Positions 26,334-34,857 of a stretch of 64,000 bases of DNA are shown piece by piece. Numbering within the stretch: position 1 is the stretch's first letter; every line of letters starts with the position of its first letter. Position numbers and translations under genes: made by a program. The notes below the pieces were generated by a model. That model was not told where the DNA came from. It worked only from the letters and a program-made list of their open reading frames with translations, and searched no databases. The DNA comes from Clostridiales bacterium (GTDB taxonomy: Bacteria; Bacillota; Clostridia; Saccharofermentanales; Saccharofermentanaceae): assembly GCA_017428545.1 (NCBI GenBank), contig JAFRQR010000025.1:1-64000 (forward strand), given 5' to 3'.

Positions 26334-26444
26334 CATTACATTGACCAGCATATGAAACATATTAAAGTGACGAATGATCACTTCATTTTGAAACACCACT
26401 ATCTCTCATAGGAAAAACCAAAATGAATATCGTGAATGTACGGG

Positions 26445-27275
26445 CTATTTCCCTTCATAACACTGCCGTTTGAACTCTTCACTGATCTCGCTGTGCAGCA
26501 TGGTAAAAAAATCGGAATACCGCAGAGCAGATCCGCCTTCATAGCGGACAGCCTTAACGTATAGCGTCAGCGGGATCTCGTTTCCATCCCAGGAGATGCA
26601 CTCATCATTATGGCTTACGATCTCCCCGCAGAGTTTCTTCGCATACGCCTCATCGGTTGAGTCGGTAAGGATCACGAATTCATCTCCTCCGATACGGAAA
26701 ACGACATCCTCTGGTCCGGCGGCCTGCTCCATGCGTTTCAGCGAAGTGATGATCGCCAGATCCCCTGCCTTACGGGAGATCTCATTGATCGGGATCAGAC
26801 CCTTGATGTCTCCAAGGATCAGGAAACATCCTTTTCTTTCCTTAATGCAATCATAAAGTTCACTAATATCAACCTTTTTTCTGTCTGTCATCTTTTTATC
26901 CTCCAGTAGTTCCCGCTCGATCCGATAGCCGGGAAACAGTTCAAACTCAGAGGGATTCTTCCGGAATTCCGAAGGCGATACCTGCCAGACGCTTTGAAAA
27001 GCTCTGGTAAACGCTTCATTACTGCCATATCCGTACTCTATGCCGATGTCCAGCAAAGATCTATCCGGATTCTTCACCAGGTCTCTTGACGCCCTGCTCA
27101 TTCGCCTGCGGATAATGTAATCCCTGATACTGATGTTGTTTACGTACTTGAAAAGCTTTTCTATAGTGGACTTTGAGCAGTGCAGATATTCAGATATAGA
27201 CTCTGTCCTGATCGGTGACGCAAGATTTTTCTCGATAAATTCCAGCGCCTCAATAAGGAGTCCCAGATTCTCCAT
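26445..27275 (-). CDS. AraC-type HTH/GGDEF fusion protein
   Basis: About 276 residues from ATG 27275 (AAAGGA 9 bases upstream; earlier ATGs at 27281 and 27284 are too close to it). Residues 1 to about 105 are an AraC DNA-binding domain with both helix-turn-helix units (ESISEYLHCSKSTIEKLF and LLDIGIEYGYGSNEAFTRAF). Residues about 140-276 resemble a diguanylate cyclase with intact RIGGDEFVIL, but the upstream metal/substrate segment is shortened. It may sense or make cyclic di-GMP while binding DNA. The two domains are usually on separate proteins. Confidence 0.8.
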   Translation of the reverse strand: MENLGLLIEALEFIEKNLASPIRTESISEYLHCSKSTIEKLFKYVNNISIRDYIIRRRMSRASRDLVKNPDRSLLDIGIEYGYGSNEAFTRAFQSVWQVSPSEFRKNPSEFELFPGYRIERELLEDKKMTDRKKVDISELYDCIKERKGCFLILGDIKGLIPINEISRKAGDLAIITSLKRMEQAAGPEDVVFRIGGDEFVILTDSTDEAYAKKLCGEIVSHNDECISWDGNEIPLTLYVKAVRYEGGSALRYSDFFTMLHSEISEEFKRQCYEGK

Positions 27276-27416
27276 GCCCATCATCCTTTCTATTACGATA
27301 TCGTACTTCTATTATACAAAGGCAGAAGAGAACGTTCTTGATAAAATGAGTATTCTTGAGGGATCAGATATCACTTCTCCTCCACCACGGTCACATTATA
27401 GTAAGCGTTATGGTAG

Positions 27417-28208
27417 TCATCGTTGTCGAACCGGATACTCATACTCCTCCGCGGAGTAGATCCCGACAAAGTCTGAAAGGTCGTCATAGTGCACATACAC
27501 CAGATAGTAGGTGCCGTGTTCCTGTACCTGATTATAGATCTCGAAGTTCACCTTCTCAATATACTGTTCCCCGTTCCTTTCACACTGCAGATAGTAACTG
27601 CCGTATGTACTTTTCCTCCCATCTGGCTCAGTAAACTGCTTCGACTCACTATTCTTCATGACGACGTTCAGTTCCCGCACCTCGTAAGTCCGCTTAACAA
27701 AGCCCACTTTTTTGCACGGATCGATCATAAGGTAGATGGTCAGGCCAAGGAAGAAAAGGCTGAGCGGAGGCAAGATAAAGCTGCGAATATAATAATGAGC
27801 AAGAAAACGATTTCTGTCCTTTTTCTTTAAAAGGCGGATCCCCGCTATGTTTGCCATGAAACTCAGAACCGTCACTACCGCAGCGAAGAAAAACAGCCCA
27901 AGAGAAGCAAGAAAAACCAAACGGTTAACCGGCAGTCGGAACACCTTATATTCTTCCTCGAGGAAATCGCTTCCCAGTGGGGTCTTCGCCTCTTCAGGAA
28001 GTTCTACCCGCGCATCTTCTATTGCTGCGAAATGGCGTTTATTCTGGATCTTCGGACTACTATCCACCGTGACCAGATACAGTACGAAAAACAAGTAAAT
28101 GAGCACCATTGCTGTCGCGATGAGGAATACCCGGAACGCTATCCGGTGTTCCGCAATCGATCTTTTGAACCATCCTGTCAACCGCTGAAACATTTCAGGA
28201 AACCTCAT
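27417..28208 (-). CDS. Membrane protein of unknown function
   Basis: 263 residues, not recognised. Three or four hydrophobic segments are visible: FRVFLIATAMVLIYLFFVLYLV, LVFLASLGLFFFAAVVTVL and FILPPLSLFFLGLTIYLM. A soluble C-terminal part (about residues 175-263) is rich in Tyr and beta-strand patterns (YGSYYLQCERNGEQYI, YYLVYVHYDDL). The C-terminal part may be an extracytoplasmic beta domain. It is 37 bases downstream of an APH-like kinase gene in the same direction. Confidence 0.65.
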   Translation of the reverse strand: MRFPEMFQRLTGWFKRSIAEHRIAFRVFLIATAMVLIYLFFVLYLVTVDSSPKIQNKRHFAAIEDARVELPEEAKTPLGSDFLEEEYKVFRLPVNRLVFLASLGLFFFAAVVTVLSFMANIAGIRLLKKKDRNRFLAHYYIRSFILPPLSLFFLGLTIYLMIDPCKKVGFVKRTYEVRELNVVMKNSESKQFTEPDGRKSTYGSYYLQCERNGEQYIEKVNFEIYNQVQEHGTYYLVYVHYDDLSDFVGIYSAEEYEYPVRQR

Positions 28209-28245
28209 TTATGCACTTCCCCAACATCTCTCTTGCCCAGAAATA

Positions 28246-29142
28246 CTAGCCTTTATCTTCGAATTCTCTATAGAAAACTTCGATCATCATCGTCAGGTAC
28301 AAAATGATATCGTACCAGCGAAGTCTTTTCGATTCGTCTTCCGAAAAAGAGGTCTTCCCGAACCCTTCCAGGAATTTCTCTCTTCGGTTATGCATCCTGA
28401 ACCGGTCATCCATAAACGGCTCGCCCCACATGGCTCTTTCCCAGTCAATGATCCCGGACACATGTCCGTCTTTAACGAAGACGTTTCCTTCCCACATGTC
28501 CCAGTGGACCAGTGATGCCTGTTGTACCGCTTCAAAAGCACTTCTGTCTTTTTCTAATCTGCGCAGATATTCCTGTCCATCGCAAAGGATGTCTATGTCT
28601 CTTTTTTGGGCATCGGAAAGAAGGTTTTCAAGCATGTGCCTGACAAACGCATACAGAGAATCATATCGTGTATCGTCTCCCAGAAAACCGAACTCCGGAT
28701 TATGGATCGCTGAAAGTTCACGGGAGATCCTTCCGATCTCTTCGTCGATCGCATCTATCTCCTCTTGCCGCATTTTCTCTCTAACCAGATGAAAGTTGTC
28801 CCCTTCCAGTTTTTCCATGAAGAAGTAATCCCCGTCGCAGATCGTCTTACCGGTATCGTAATACAGGACATCCGCCACCTTAAACGAGCATTTCTCCTTG
28901 ACCAGTTTCATGGCCCGGATCTCTGCCCGCATAAGATTCACTTCATTGGAAGTATTCCCCGATCTGTCTTTCGCTGCGATCTTCAGGATGCTTTCCGACC
29001 CGTCTTCAAAGGAAATATCATACGTCACATTACACATTCCCTCTGTCAGTTCTTTTACCGCAGCGATCTTCTTATCCGGGAAAGCCGTCCGGACCATATT
29101 GGAAATCGTTTTCTGAGATTGTCTGTTTTTGGTAACAGTCAC
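28246..29142 (-). CDS. APH-family phosphotransferase
   Basis: 298 residues. The catalytic loop is VHWDMWEGNVFV (His, Asp, Asn) and the metal-binding Asp is in IIDWERAMWGEP, exactly the phosphotransferase enzyme family (APH/choline kinase) pattern. The N-lobe has SILKIAAKD for ATP binding. The start is a GTG at 29142 with GGAGG 6 bases upstream. One of three APH-like kinases in the window; substrate unknown. Confidence 0.87.
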   Translation of the reverse strand: MTVTKNRQSQKTISNMVRTAFPDKKIAAVKELTEGMCNVTYDISFEDGSESILKIAAKDRSGNTSNEVNLMRAEIRAMKLVKEKCSFKVADVLYYDTGKTICDGDYFFMEKLEGDNFHLVREKMRQEEIDAIDEEIGRISRELSAIHNPEFGFLGDDTRYDSLYAFVRHMLENLLSDAQKRDIDILCDGQEYLRRLEKDRSAFEAVQQASLVHWDMWEGNVFVKDGHVSGIIDWERAMWGEPFMDDRFRMHNRREKFLEGFGKTSFSEDESKRLRWYDIILYLTMMIEVFYREFEDKG

Positions 29143-29228
29143 TTGCCGCCTCCGTTTTTTCTGGGAAATCGATTCTTTCTGTCATAATCATCCGGGTCCC
29201 GATAAGCATACGCTTTCACAAGCATCAT
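29139..29228 (-). CDS. Possible 29-residue peptide between two kinase genes
   Basis: An ATG at 29228, 9 bases after the stop of the upstream kinase, opens a 29-residue frame (starts MMLVKAYAYRDPDDYD) whose TGA overlaps the GTG start of the next kinase gene. The overlap suggests coupled translation of the downstream gene. No domain and no clear ribosome site of its own. Could be chance. Confidence 0.3.
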   Translation of the reverse strand: MMLVKAYAYRDPDDYDRKNRFPRKNGGGK

Positions 29229-29237
29229 GTGCCCCGG

Positions 29238-29951
29238 CTAGTTCTTTTCCCGCTGGCGCATCAGGAAACAGGCTTTTACAGCGTCGGCGAAGTCTTCTTC
29301 CTTGACTCCCAGCTCCCACATCTGCGGAAGTATCTGATCCTTATAGACTGCAAGCGCTTCTCCGGAAAATTCTTCAAGGATCACATATGTCCTGGCGTAG
29401 TCAAATACCGCCGGCGCGATCCTGCTGTTCATCCAGTCGATGATCGTATATTCCGTATCTTCACTGAGCCGGGACAGTCCCTTCGGGATCATGATGTTCA
29501 GAAAATGCATATCCAGGTGGCAGATGCAGCTTTTCATCTTCCCAGAAAGCCGCTCGATGATCGGAAGAACGATCTTCTGTTCCTCCGGTCCCAGCCCCAT
29601 ACCGGCAGTTGCTGCCAGCGGCGGGATATCCACGCCCTCCGGATCCGCGCGATGTACTCTGGTAAAAGCATCTGCCAGGATCTTAAAGCTCAGCGGATCC
29701 TGTGCATTCGCGTATTTTTCGAGGGGCGTTCCGTCGATCAGATCCATCTTGAGGATGTGATCGTCATCCGTCTTATAGTATCGGACCGGCGACAGCCCCG
29801 CCTCGTTCACTGCCTTTTGCTGGCGCATCTCAAAGCCGATCCACTCGGCCGGATACTCCTTCGGGTAGATCTTGTAAGCATATCCCTGATATTCAACTAC
29901 ATCCGCCTGCGCGCCTTTTCCGATCAGAATCTCTGTACCATCAAATTCCAT
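29238..29951 (-). CDS. APH/kinase-like phosphotransferase
   Basis: 237 residues. An N-terminal strand-loop ILIGKGAQADVVEY resembles the glycine-rich loop of protein-kinase-like folds, AYKIYPKEY gives the ATP-binding Lys, and CHLDMHFLNIM with IIDWMNS gives catalytic and metal residues. The small N-lobe and size suggest a Fructosamine-kinase/APH relative or a kinase acting on small molecules. It lies 19 bases downstream of a serine hydrolase gene. Confidence 0.78.
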   Translation of the reverse strand: MEFDGTEILIGKGAQADVVEYQGYAYKIYPKEYPAEWIGFEMRQQKAVNEAGLSPVRYYKTDDDHILKMDLIDGTPLEKYANAQDPLSFKILADAFTRVHRADPEGVDIPPLAATAGMGLGPEEQKIVLPIIERLSGKMKSCICHLDMHFLNIMIPKGLSRLSEDTEYTIIDWMNSRIAPAVFDYARTYVILEEFSGEALAVYKDQILPQMWELGVKEEDFADAVKACFLMRQREKN

Positions 29952-29970
29952 ACTTCACCTTTTCTAACTA

Positions 29971-30873
29971 TCATTTCTTCGTTTTCTGCAGAAACTGCAG
30001 TATTCGTTCGGATCTTTCCCGGCTGTTCTGATCCGCCCAGCTCCGGTTCTTTTTCCCTTTGGGGCCTAAATAGACGCCATCGCTGAATTCATAATGCTTC
30101 ATCCCTCTGTATTTTACAATCTCGACCTGCGTACATCCATGAGAAGAAAGCCCGGAATACGCCTTGATATTCCATGATCTGCATAAGAAAAGGATGGGCT
30201 TCTGCAGATAGACATAATCGAAAGGAACGAAGAGCCCGCCATCAAGATTGACGGCATATCGGATCTCGTCGTTTTTCAGGGCAGCCGCGATCGCGCAGCA
30301 TCCGCCAAAAGAATCCCCGACGATACCTGCAGAAGACAGATCCAGCCGCCCGCCCCAGACATCATCGTCCCGGCCCAGTGCTTCTGCCATTTGAAAAGCA
30401 GCGAGGGTATCTTCATACCAGAGCGCTTCCAGCTTATCCGCTTTCCGGCGGAGCGTCCGGAACGGTTCGGGATCGGAAAACACCGTGCCGTCAGTATAGG
30501 ACACGATCTTGGATCCAAAGGGATGCCCGATGCTGATCACCACATAGCCATGAGAAGCCAGGTCGGCGCAGAGAGTCGTATTTTCCATACTGTAGCCACA
30601 CAGCCCGTGGCTGAAAAGGACCACCGGGAACGTTTTCTTCGCATCGGAAAGCGCAGGCTTATCTCCACAGAACGTATGCACGCCATTATCCGGCGACTCA
30701 GGTGCCAGCTTCAGATACTCGGGATCTTTATACGGATATTCATCCGTCCACGGCGCCGACGGATAATAGAAAAGCAGCGGGACTTTTCTTGGGCATGACT
30801 CGCCGATCTCAGCTGTATCAAATTGGCAGACACCCACCGGAAATTCACCAAGCGGCTTTCTCAACATCTTCAA
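29971..30873 (-). CDS. PAF-acetylhydrolase-like alpha/beta hydrolase
   Basis: 300 residues. Oxyanion segment VVLFSHGLCGYSMEN, nucleophile elbow VGDSFGGCC and terminal His in MKHYEFSDG match the platelet-activating-factor acetylhydrolase-like group of serine hydrolases. The early LLFYYPSAPW segment is also typical. No signal peptide is seen, so it is cytoplasmic. It probably cleaves short acyl esters; lipid substrate is inference. Confidence 0.8.
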   Translation of the reverse strand: MKMLRKPLGEFPVGVCQFDTAEIGESCPRKVPLLFYYPSAPWTDEYPYKDPEYLKLAPESPDNGVHTFCGDKPALSDAKKTFPVVLFSHGLCGYSMENTTLCADLASHGYVVISIGHPFGSKIVSYTDGTVFSDPEPFRTLRRKADKLEALWYEDTLAAFQMAEALGRDDDVWGGRLDLSSAGIVGDSFGGCCAIAAALKNDEIRYAVNLDGGLFVPFDYVYLQKPILFLCRSWNIKAYSGLSSHGCTQVEIVKYRGMKHYEFSDGVYLGPKGKKNRSWADQNSRERSERILQFLQKTKK

Positions 30874-30928
30874 GCTCCTCCTTATCGATCACCACATGAT
30901 CGCCCGGGTCCCGGACCAGTTCACCCTT

Positions 30929-31402
30929 TCACCCAAAATTATACTGCATGAAATTCCCGTTGCGCTTGAAGCCGTTCGCCTCGTAGAGTTTCACGCCCGC
31001 ATCCGATGCCGTGATGTAGATCGTCCCGCAGCCATAGTCCTTGGCTTCCTGGACGACTCTTTTGAGAAGCTCGGAAGCGATGCCCATTCTTCTATAGTCC
31101 GGATCCGTGTACATACTTGAAAGGATCCCCAGTCTTCCGGTTGGGCAGGTAAAATACGGCGGCTTCTCCGCAAAAGACATCCCGCTTGTTCCGACGATCT
31201 TATCGCCATCAAAAGCAAGCCACGAGACATACGTGCCGGCCGCCAGGTTTCTCTTATAGAAATCCATCAGAGACTCCTCGAGATCAACGCCCTCCGGCAC
31301 GGTCTTGCCTACTTCAGTATATTCCTCCGTCAGCTGGTCGATCCTCATTCTAATGATCTCGCCCAGTTCATTCTCTGTGAGTTTTTTATATGTGATTTCC
31401 AT
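30929..31402 (-). CDS. GNAT family N-acetyltransferase
   Basis: 157 residues: strand LSSMYTDPDYRRMGIASELLKRVV with the R-R-M-G-I-A acetyl-CoA loop, and C-terminal KLYEANGFKRNGNFMQY. The preceding segment IVGTSGMSFAEKPP is the usual beta hairpin before it. The ATG is preceded by GGGAG. Substrate not determinable; it belongs to a run of acyl- and phospho-transferases. Confidence 0.88.
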   Translation of the reverse strand: MEITYKKLTENELGEIIRMRIDQLTEEYTEVGKTVPEGVDLEESLMDFYKRNLAAGTYVSWLAFDGDKIVGTSGMSFAEKPPYFTCPTGRLGILSSMYTDPDYRRMGIASELLKRVVQEAKDYGCGTIYITASDAGVKLYEANGFKRNGNFMQYNFG

Positions 31403-31439
31403 AATAGACTCCCTTTCCCGCCTTCTAAAAGATGCTTAC

Positions 31440-32186
31440 CTATACTCTTTTCAGCCCTTTATATTCATTCACGATCTCCTTTAGTTCCCGGGTCAGCTCC
31501 TCGTTCCGTTTCTTATCCCCTTCAACAAAAGTGATAACCGGGTGCTTTTCCAGTATCTCCATGAGAGCGTAGGGCATATATCTGGAAGGGTCTCCTCTTC
31601 GGTCCATGTATTCGAGTTCCGAGATCACCCCTCGGCTGACATGGGGACCCCGAATCTGGTCGTCCAGGATCTCCTGCATGCAGGCACACATGGCCACGAC
31701 TCTATCATGGAATGCATCCTCTTCGAAGACGCATTCTCCTTTTCCCTTTCGTACCGACGCTGTATATACCACGCCGTCCCGGTCTTCGAGGATGCAATCC
31801 GGATCGAAGGCATTGACGAATCCGAAGAACTGAGGGATCAGTCCCGGATAGCTAAATCGCGCGGACTCTTTTTCCGCGAGAAAAGCACTGGCCAGTAGCC
31901 TTGCGTACCCTTTTTCTTCTATGAGCATGACATACCGTTTGTCGCCATCCAGTTCGAAGATCTTATTGGTTTCATAAGGGAATTCCCACTTCTCGCCTTT
32001 TTCATTGGTGATGGTCAGCATACTGTCATCCGTGACAAACTCGAGCATGAAGGGAGGATTGGAGAACAAACGCGTATCCAGGCGCCGGTTCTTTATGTCC
32101 TCCTCGCTCGGAAGGAAAAGATCCTTCTCGTGCACACTGCCGTCGCGATCAGAAAACTTCAATTTTTCAGGTCTGTCATGATTCAT
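31440..32186 (-). CDS. Hypothetical protein, 248 residues
   Basis: Not recognised. Soluble, acidic, no signal peptide or membrane segment. The N-terminal half looks beta-rich (FMLEFVTDDSMLTITNEKG, RYVMLIEEKG) and the C-terminal half helical (VAMCACMQEILDDQI, RNEELTRELKEIV). Its first 11 bases overlap the end of the AAC(3)-like gene, so the two are coupled and may act on the same compound. Confidence 0.6.
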   Translation of the reverse strand: MNHDRPEKLKFSDRDGSVHEKDLFLPSEEDIKNRRLDTRLFSNPPFMLEFVTDDSMLTITNEKGEKWEFPYETNKIFELDGDKRYVMLIEEKGYARLLASAFLAEKESARFSYPGLIPQFFGFVNAFDPDCILEDRDGVVYTASVRKGKGECVFEEDAFHDRVVAMCACMQEILDDQIRGPHVSRGVISELEYMDRRGDPSRYMPYALMEILEKHPVITFVEGDKKRNEELTRELKEIVNEYKGLKRV

Positions 32187-32970
32187 ATAGTTTCCTCGGG
32201 ATCGGATCTGCCGAGATGCATAGATCCCTGTCTGTCCGTTCCCACATCGTCTTAAGGATATCCGTCATTTTCCGGCAGTCGCACACATATACCAGTGCAT
32301 TTCCAAGTTTGGAATAAGTTACTGCACCAGCATATTCAAAAGCTTCTTTATAGTTCGGGTAGTATTCGGAGACGCAGCGGTCAGAGACCGCCGTGTAGTG
32401 TGAGTGAAACGGAGGCGATTTCAGTTCACGCCCCTGATGGTCGATGATCGTGATCTCGAAAGGATTCGGATTCAGACGGTCCGGGATCTTCAGGCGCTCA
32501 TCCACCGAGTGAAGATACGTATTTCTCTCATGTCCGACACCGACCAGAAGGACTTTCCCTCCTTCTTCGTAGAGGCGGCTGATGCAGCTTCCGACAGGCG
32601 CCGGAGATCCACACTTCTCCTCTCCCTTTACAAATTCTGCTGCCCCTTTTCCGAATACCGTCACCGAGTGTGTCGGGTGTAAAGATCTTACGCCATCTTT
32701 TCGAAAAGCAGCTACCTCGGCAAGTGTTCCGATATCCGGCACCGTTGATCTGACATCGTAGCAAGGAGTATCTCTCCACACCTTATTCCATGTGTGCGTC
32801 GGTACAATAAAGAGACCGTCTTTCAGGTATTCACAGCAAGCATCGATCAGGCCATCCGCCCCGTTCTCGATTTTCCCGATCGAGCGGAGTGAACAGTGGA
32901 TCGTTACCTTATCATCGTGTTTGATTCCCGCCTCTTGCAAGAAACGGAATATATCATCTCTGGTCAGCAT
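32176..32970 (-). CDS. AAC(3)-family N-acetyltransferase
   Basis: 264 residues of the Antibiotic_NAT family: start VTIHCSLRSIGKIENGADG, then FIVPTHTWNK, SLHPTHSVTVFG with the active-site His pair, SPAPVGSCISRLYEEGGKVLLVGVG, and NTYLHSVDE. Members acetylate the 3-amino group of 2-deoxystreptamine aminoglycosides, but many chromosomal relatives (YokD type) have other substrates. Resistance is therefore only a possibility. It overlaps the downstream hypothetical gene. Confidence 0.85.
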   Translation of the reverse strand: MLTRDDIFRFLQEAGIKHDDKVTIHCSLRSIGKIENGADGLIDACCEYLKDGLFIVPTHTWNKVWRDTPCYDVRSTVPDIGTLAEVAAFRKDGVRSLHPTHSVTVFGKGAAEFVKGEEKCGSPAPVGSCISRLYEEGGKVLLVGVGHERNTYLHSVDERLKIPDRLNPNPFEITIIDHQGRELKSPPFHSHYTAVSDRCVSEYYPNYKEAFEYAGAVTYSKLGNALVYVCDCRKMTDILKTMWERTDRDLCISADPIPRKLYES

Positions 32971-33056
32971 GTAGATCTCCTTTTCTCATTCTTTTCTCAT
33001 CGTAGTGATTCTTCGGGGATCTGTCAAAGTCTTCTAAGTATAATGCTTCTACTTCT

Positions 33057-34010
33057 TCAGATACTTCTCGATCGTGGTCTGTTGCCCAGCAATCGTATCT
33101 CATTTAATTGTTCTGCACTAAGTACACCCGCGCGGTATAAAAGCAGGTATTCGTTTTCGATCGAGCTGTCAAAGATCAGTAGATCGTCTGTGTTGATCGT
33201 CACATTGACCCCGCTTTCGTAGAGCACCTTGATCGGATGGTCTTTGAAACTACGTGCATATCCCAGCATCACGTTACTGCTCGGGCACACATTCAGCTGA
33301 ATCTTGTTCTCGGCTAGGAAGCGCATCACGTCTTTCGAATCGGCCGCGCGGATCCCGTGGTGGACCTCATCAAGGCCCAGGATTTCCACGGCTTTTCGAA
33401 CATCTTCCGCCGGCCCGCTTTCTCCGACATGCATCTTCTTAATAAGATGAAACTGCTCCGCTTTCCGATAGAGCGGCAGGAAATCTTCGATGGGCCGCAG
33501 GTTTTCTCCGCCGCAGACATCGATGGACCGGAAGTATCCGTCTGAAACGAACTGATCCATCCTTTCGGTCTCTTCTTCCACATTACATAGCGAGATATAG
33601 GTGATCTCCGGCTCGAATACCGTATCCGGGCAATGCTTCTGATGGAATCCGTCGATCATTTTCCGAAACGGCTCCATTCCGCCGACCAGATCGATCTCCG
33701 TCACGCCGAAGTTCATCGCAAGCCGTACGATGTGGTTTCTTTTTGCCTCGGCAAAAGCACCTTCCCACCGGAGTATGATGCCTTCTTTGCCGGTGCAGTA
33801 TGGTTTGATCTCTCTCGTGAACCATTCCTGCATACCGGAAAGGCCATCGAACTTTTCAGGCGGATCCGGCAGAACCATATTTAATTGTTCCGCCAGCCAG
33901 CTGCGTCTGCATCCCTTCGTGGAGTGATTATGAATATCACTCATCGGGACCTTCAGAAGCAACTCTCTGTTATTCTCCGCTAATCCTGAAAAGAAATCCG
34001 ACTTCATCAT
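33057..34010 (-). CDS. Adenosine deaminase-like hydrolase, C-terminus frameshifted
   Basis: 317 residues of the adenosine/AMP deaminase superfamily: metal ligands in SDIHNHSTKG, catalytic segments KKMHVGES and VHHGIRA, then VCPSSNVMLGY and INTDDLLIF. The family removes amino groups from purines. The frame ends GNRPRSRSI, but shifting one base after GN gives a fuller ending QTTIEKYLKK with a stop at 33049. A one-base deletion near 33090 probably altered the last residues. Function may be kept, because the change is after all catalytic residues. Confidence 0.8.
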   Translation of the reverse strand: MMKSDFFSGLAENNRELLLKVPMSDIHNHSTKGCRRSWLAEQLNMVLPDPPEKFDGLSGMQEWFTREIKPYCTGKEGIILRWEGAFAEAKRNHIVRLAMNFGVTEIDLVGGMEPFRKMIDGFHQKHCPDTVFEPEITYISLCNVEEETERMDQFVSDGYFRSIDVCGGENLRPIEDFLPLYRKAEQFHLIKKMHVGESGPAEDVRKAVEILGLDEVHHGIRAADSKDVMRFLAENKIQLNVCPSSNVMLGYARSFKDHPIKVLYESGVNVTINTDDLLIFDSSIENEYLLLYRAGVLSAEQLNEIRLLGNRPRSRSI

Positions 34011-34037
34011 GATCTTCCTTCCTAAGTAATGATCACA

Positions 34038-34679
34038 TTATAACCCGAAAACCTCGTCCAGAAGTTCTGCTGTCTGTTCGATCGTTCTGTTATCATCACG
34101 ATGAATAACGGCAAAGCCTGAGTTCAGAAGTGTATCATAGGCTTCCTGCGAGCAGATCAGTTCCAGGCCTTTTCGATAATTGGCCAGTGCCGCCTCCGGA
34201 TCCGGCTCTTCCAGCATCAGCTTATACAAGAACTGCTTCTCCGGGTCCGGACGGTCGAAGAAGCGGTGGATCGAGATCTGCGGATCCGAAAGAAGGACGA
34301 CGACATGGTTCTTCGGTGTGATCACACGAAGATCGTCCAAGCTGATATTCGTATCCACAAACACAGGCTTTCCCAGACTACAGATCTCCGGCAGCATTCG
34401 AAGTTCGAGGATCCCGCTTTCTCTCTTGGCGCCGTCGATCCAGTCCTTATATTCCTGCGGAGAACGGCGGATAAAATCATGCCAGTCCACCAGATCGCGC
34501 GTATACGTCAGACAAGGAAACTCTTCTTTATCCAGTTCCTCCGGATAGTTATCGTGATAGTTCTCCTCACAGGCGATCCCGTTATGTTTCTTTGCAATTT
34601 CTTTTACCATCGTTGACTTCCCGGCATAGGAAGTACCGATCACGAAGTAGGCGTTTTCAAAAAATAAGTGTTTATCCAT
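34038..34679 (-). CDS. P-loop kinase-like protein
   Basis: 213 residues. An early VIGTSYAGKST gives Walker A (G15 to S22), and NHVVVLLSDPQIS looks like the strand-turn before a LID. The Asp/His segment EENYHDNYPEEL and the Asp in FVDTNIS may hold the substrate and metal. The size fits AAA_33-type small-molecule kinases. It starts downstream of a terminator-like hairpin, so it probably has its own promoter. Substrate unknown. Confidence 0.7.
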   Translation of the reverse strand: MDKHLFFENAYFVIGTSYAGKSTMVKEIAKKHNGIACEENYHDNYPEELDKEEFPCLTYTRDLVDWHDFIRRSPQEYKDWIDGAKRESGILELRMLPEICSLGKPVFVDTNISLDDLRVITPKNHVVVLLSDPQISIHRFFDRPDPEKQFLYKLMLEEPDPEAALANYRKGLELICSQEAYDTLLNSGFAVIHRDDNRTIEQTAELLDEVFGL

Positions 34680-34721
34680 CTACGATTCCCTTGCGAATGC
34701 CAAACGATATGTCGAATAAAA

Positions 34722-34757
34722 AACTTAGTCCGGACAGTTCCCCATCTGAACTAAGTT
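34722..34757 (-). terminator. Terminator-like hairpin after the HAD-GNAT gene
   Basis: Arms AACTTAGT and ACTAAGTT (perfect 8 bp) enclose a 20-base loop that can pair further, and on the minus strand the stem is followed by TTTTATT. It lies about 100 bases beyond the stop at 34858 and before the kinase start at 34679. Confidence 0.5.
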
Positions 34758-34857
34758 GAGTATATCATCTGATCTCATTGTCGAGAAACAGCTTCGTAGT
34801 ATAAAAGGATCAGTGATTCATCTTTCGAATATGCCGAAATATTCTATTACTAGGGGT

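Noticed and set aside
32176..32970. Definite aminoglycoside resistance gene
   Set aside because: Family match only; chromosomal Antibiotic_NAT proteins in Bacillota often have other substrates.
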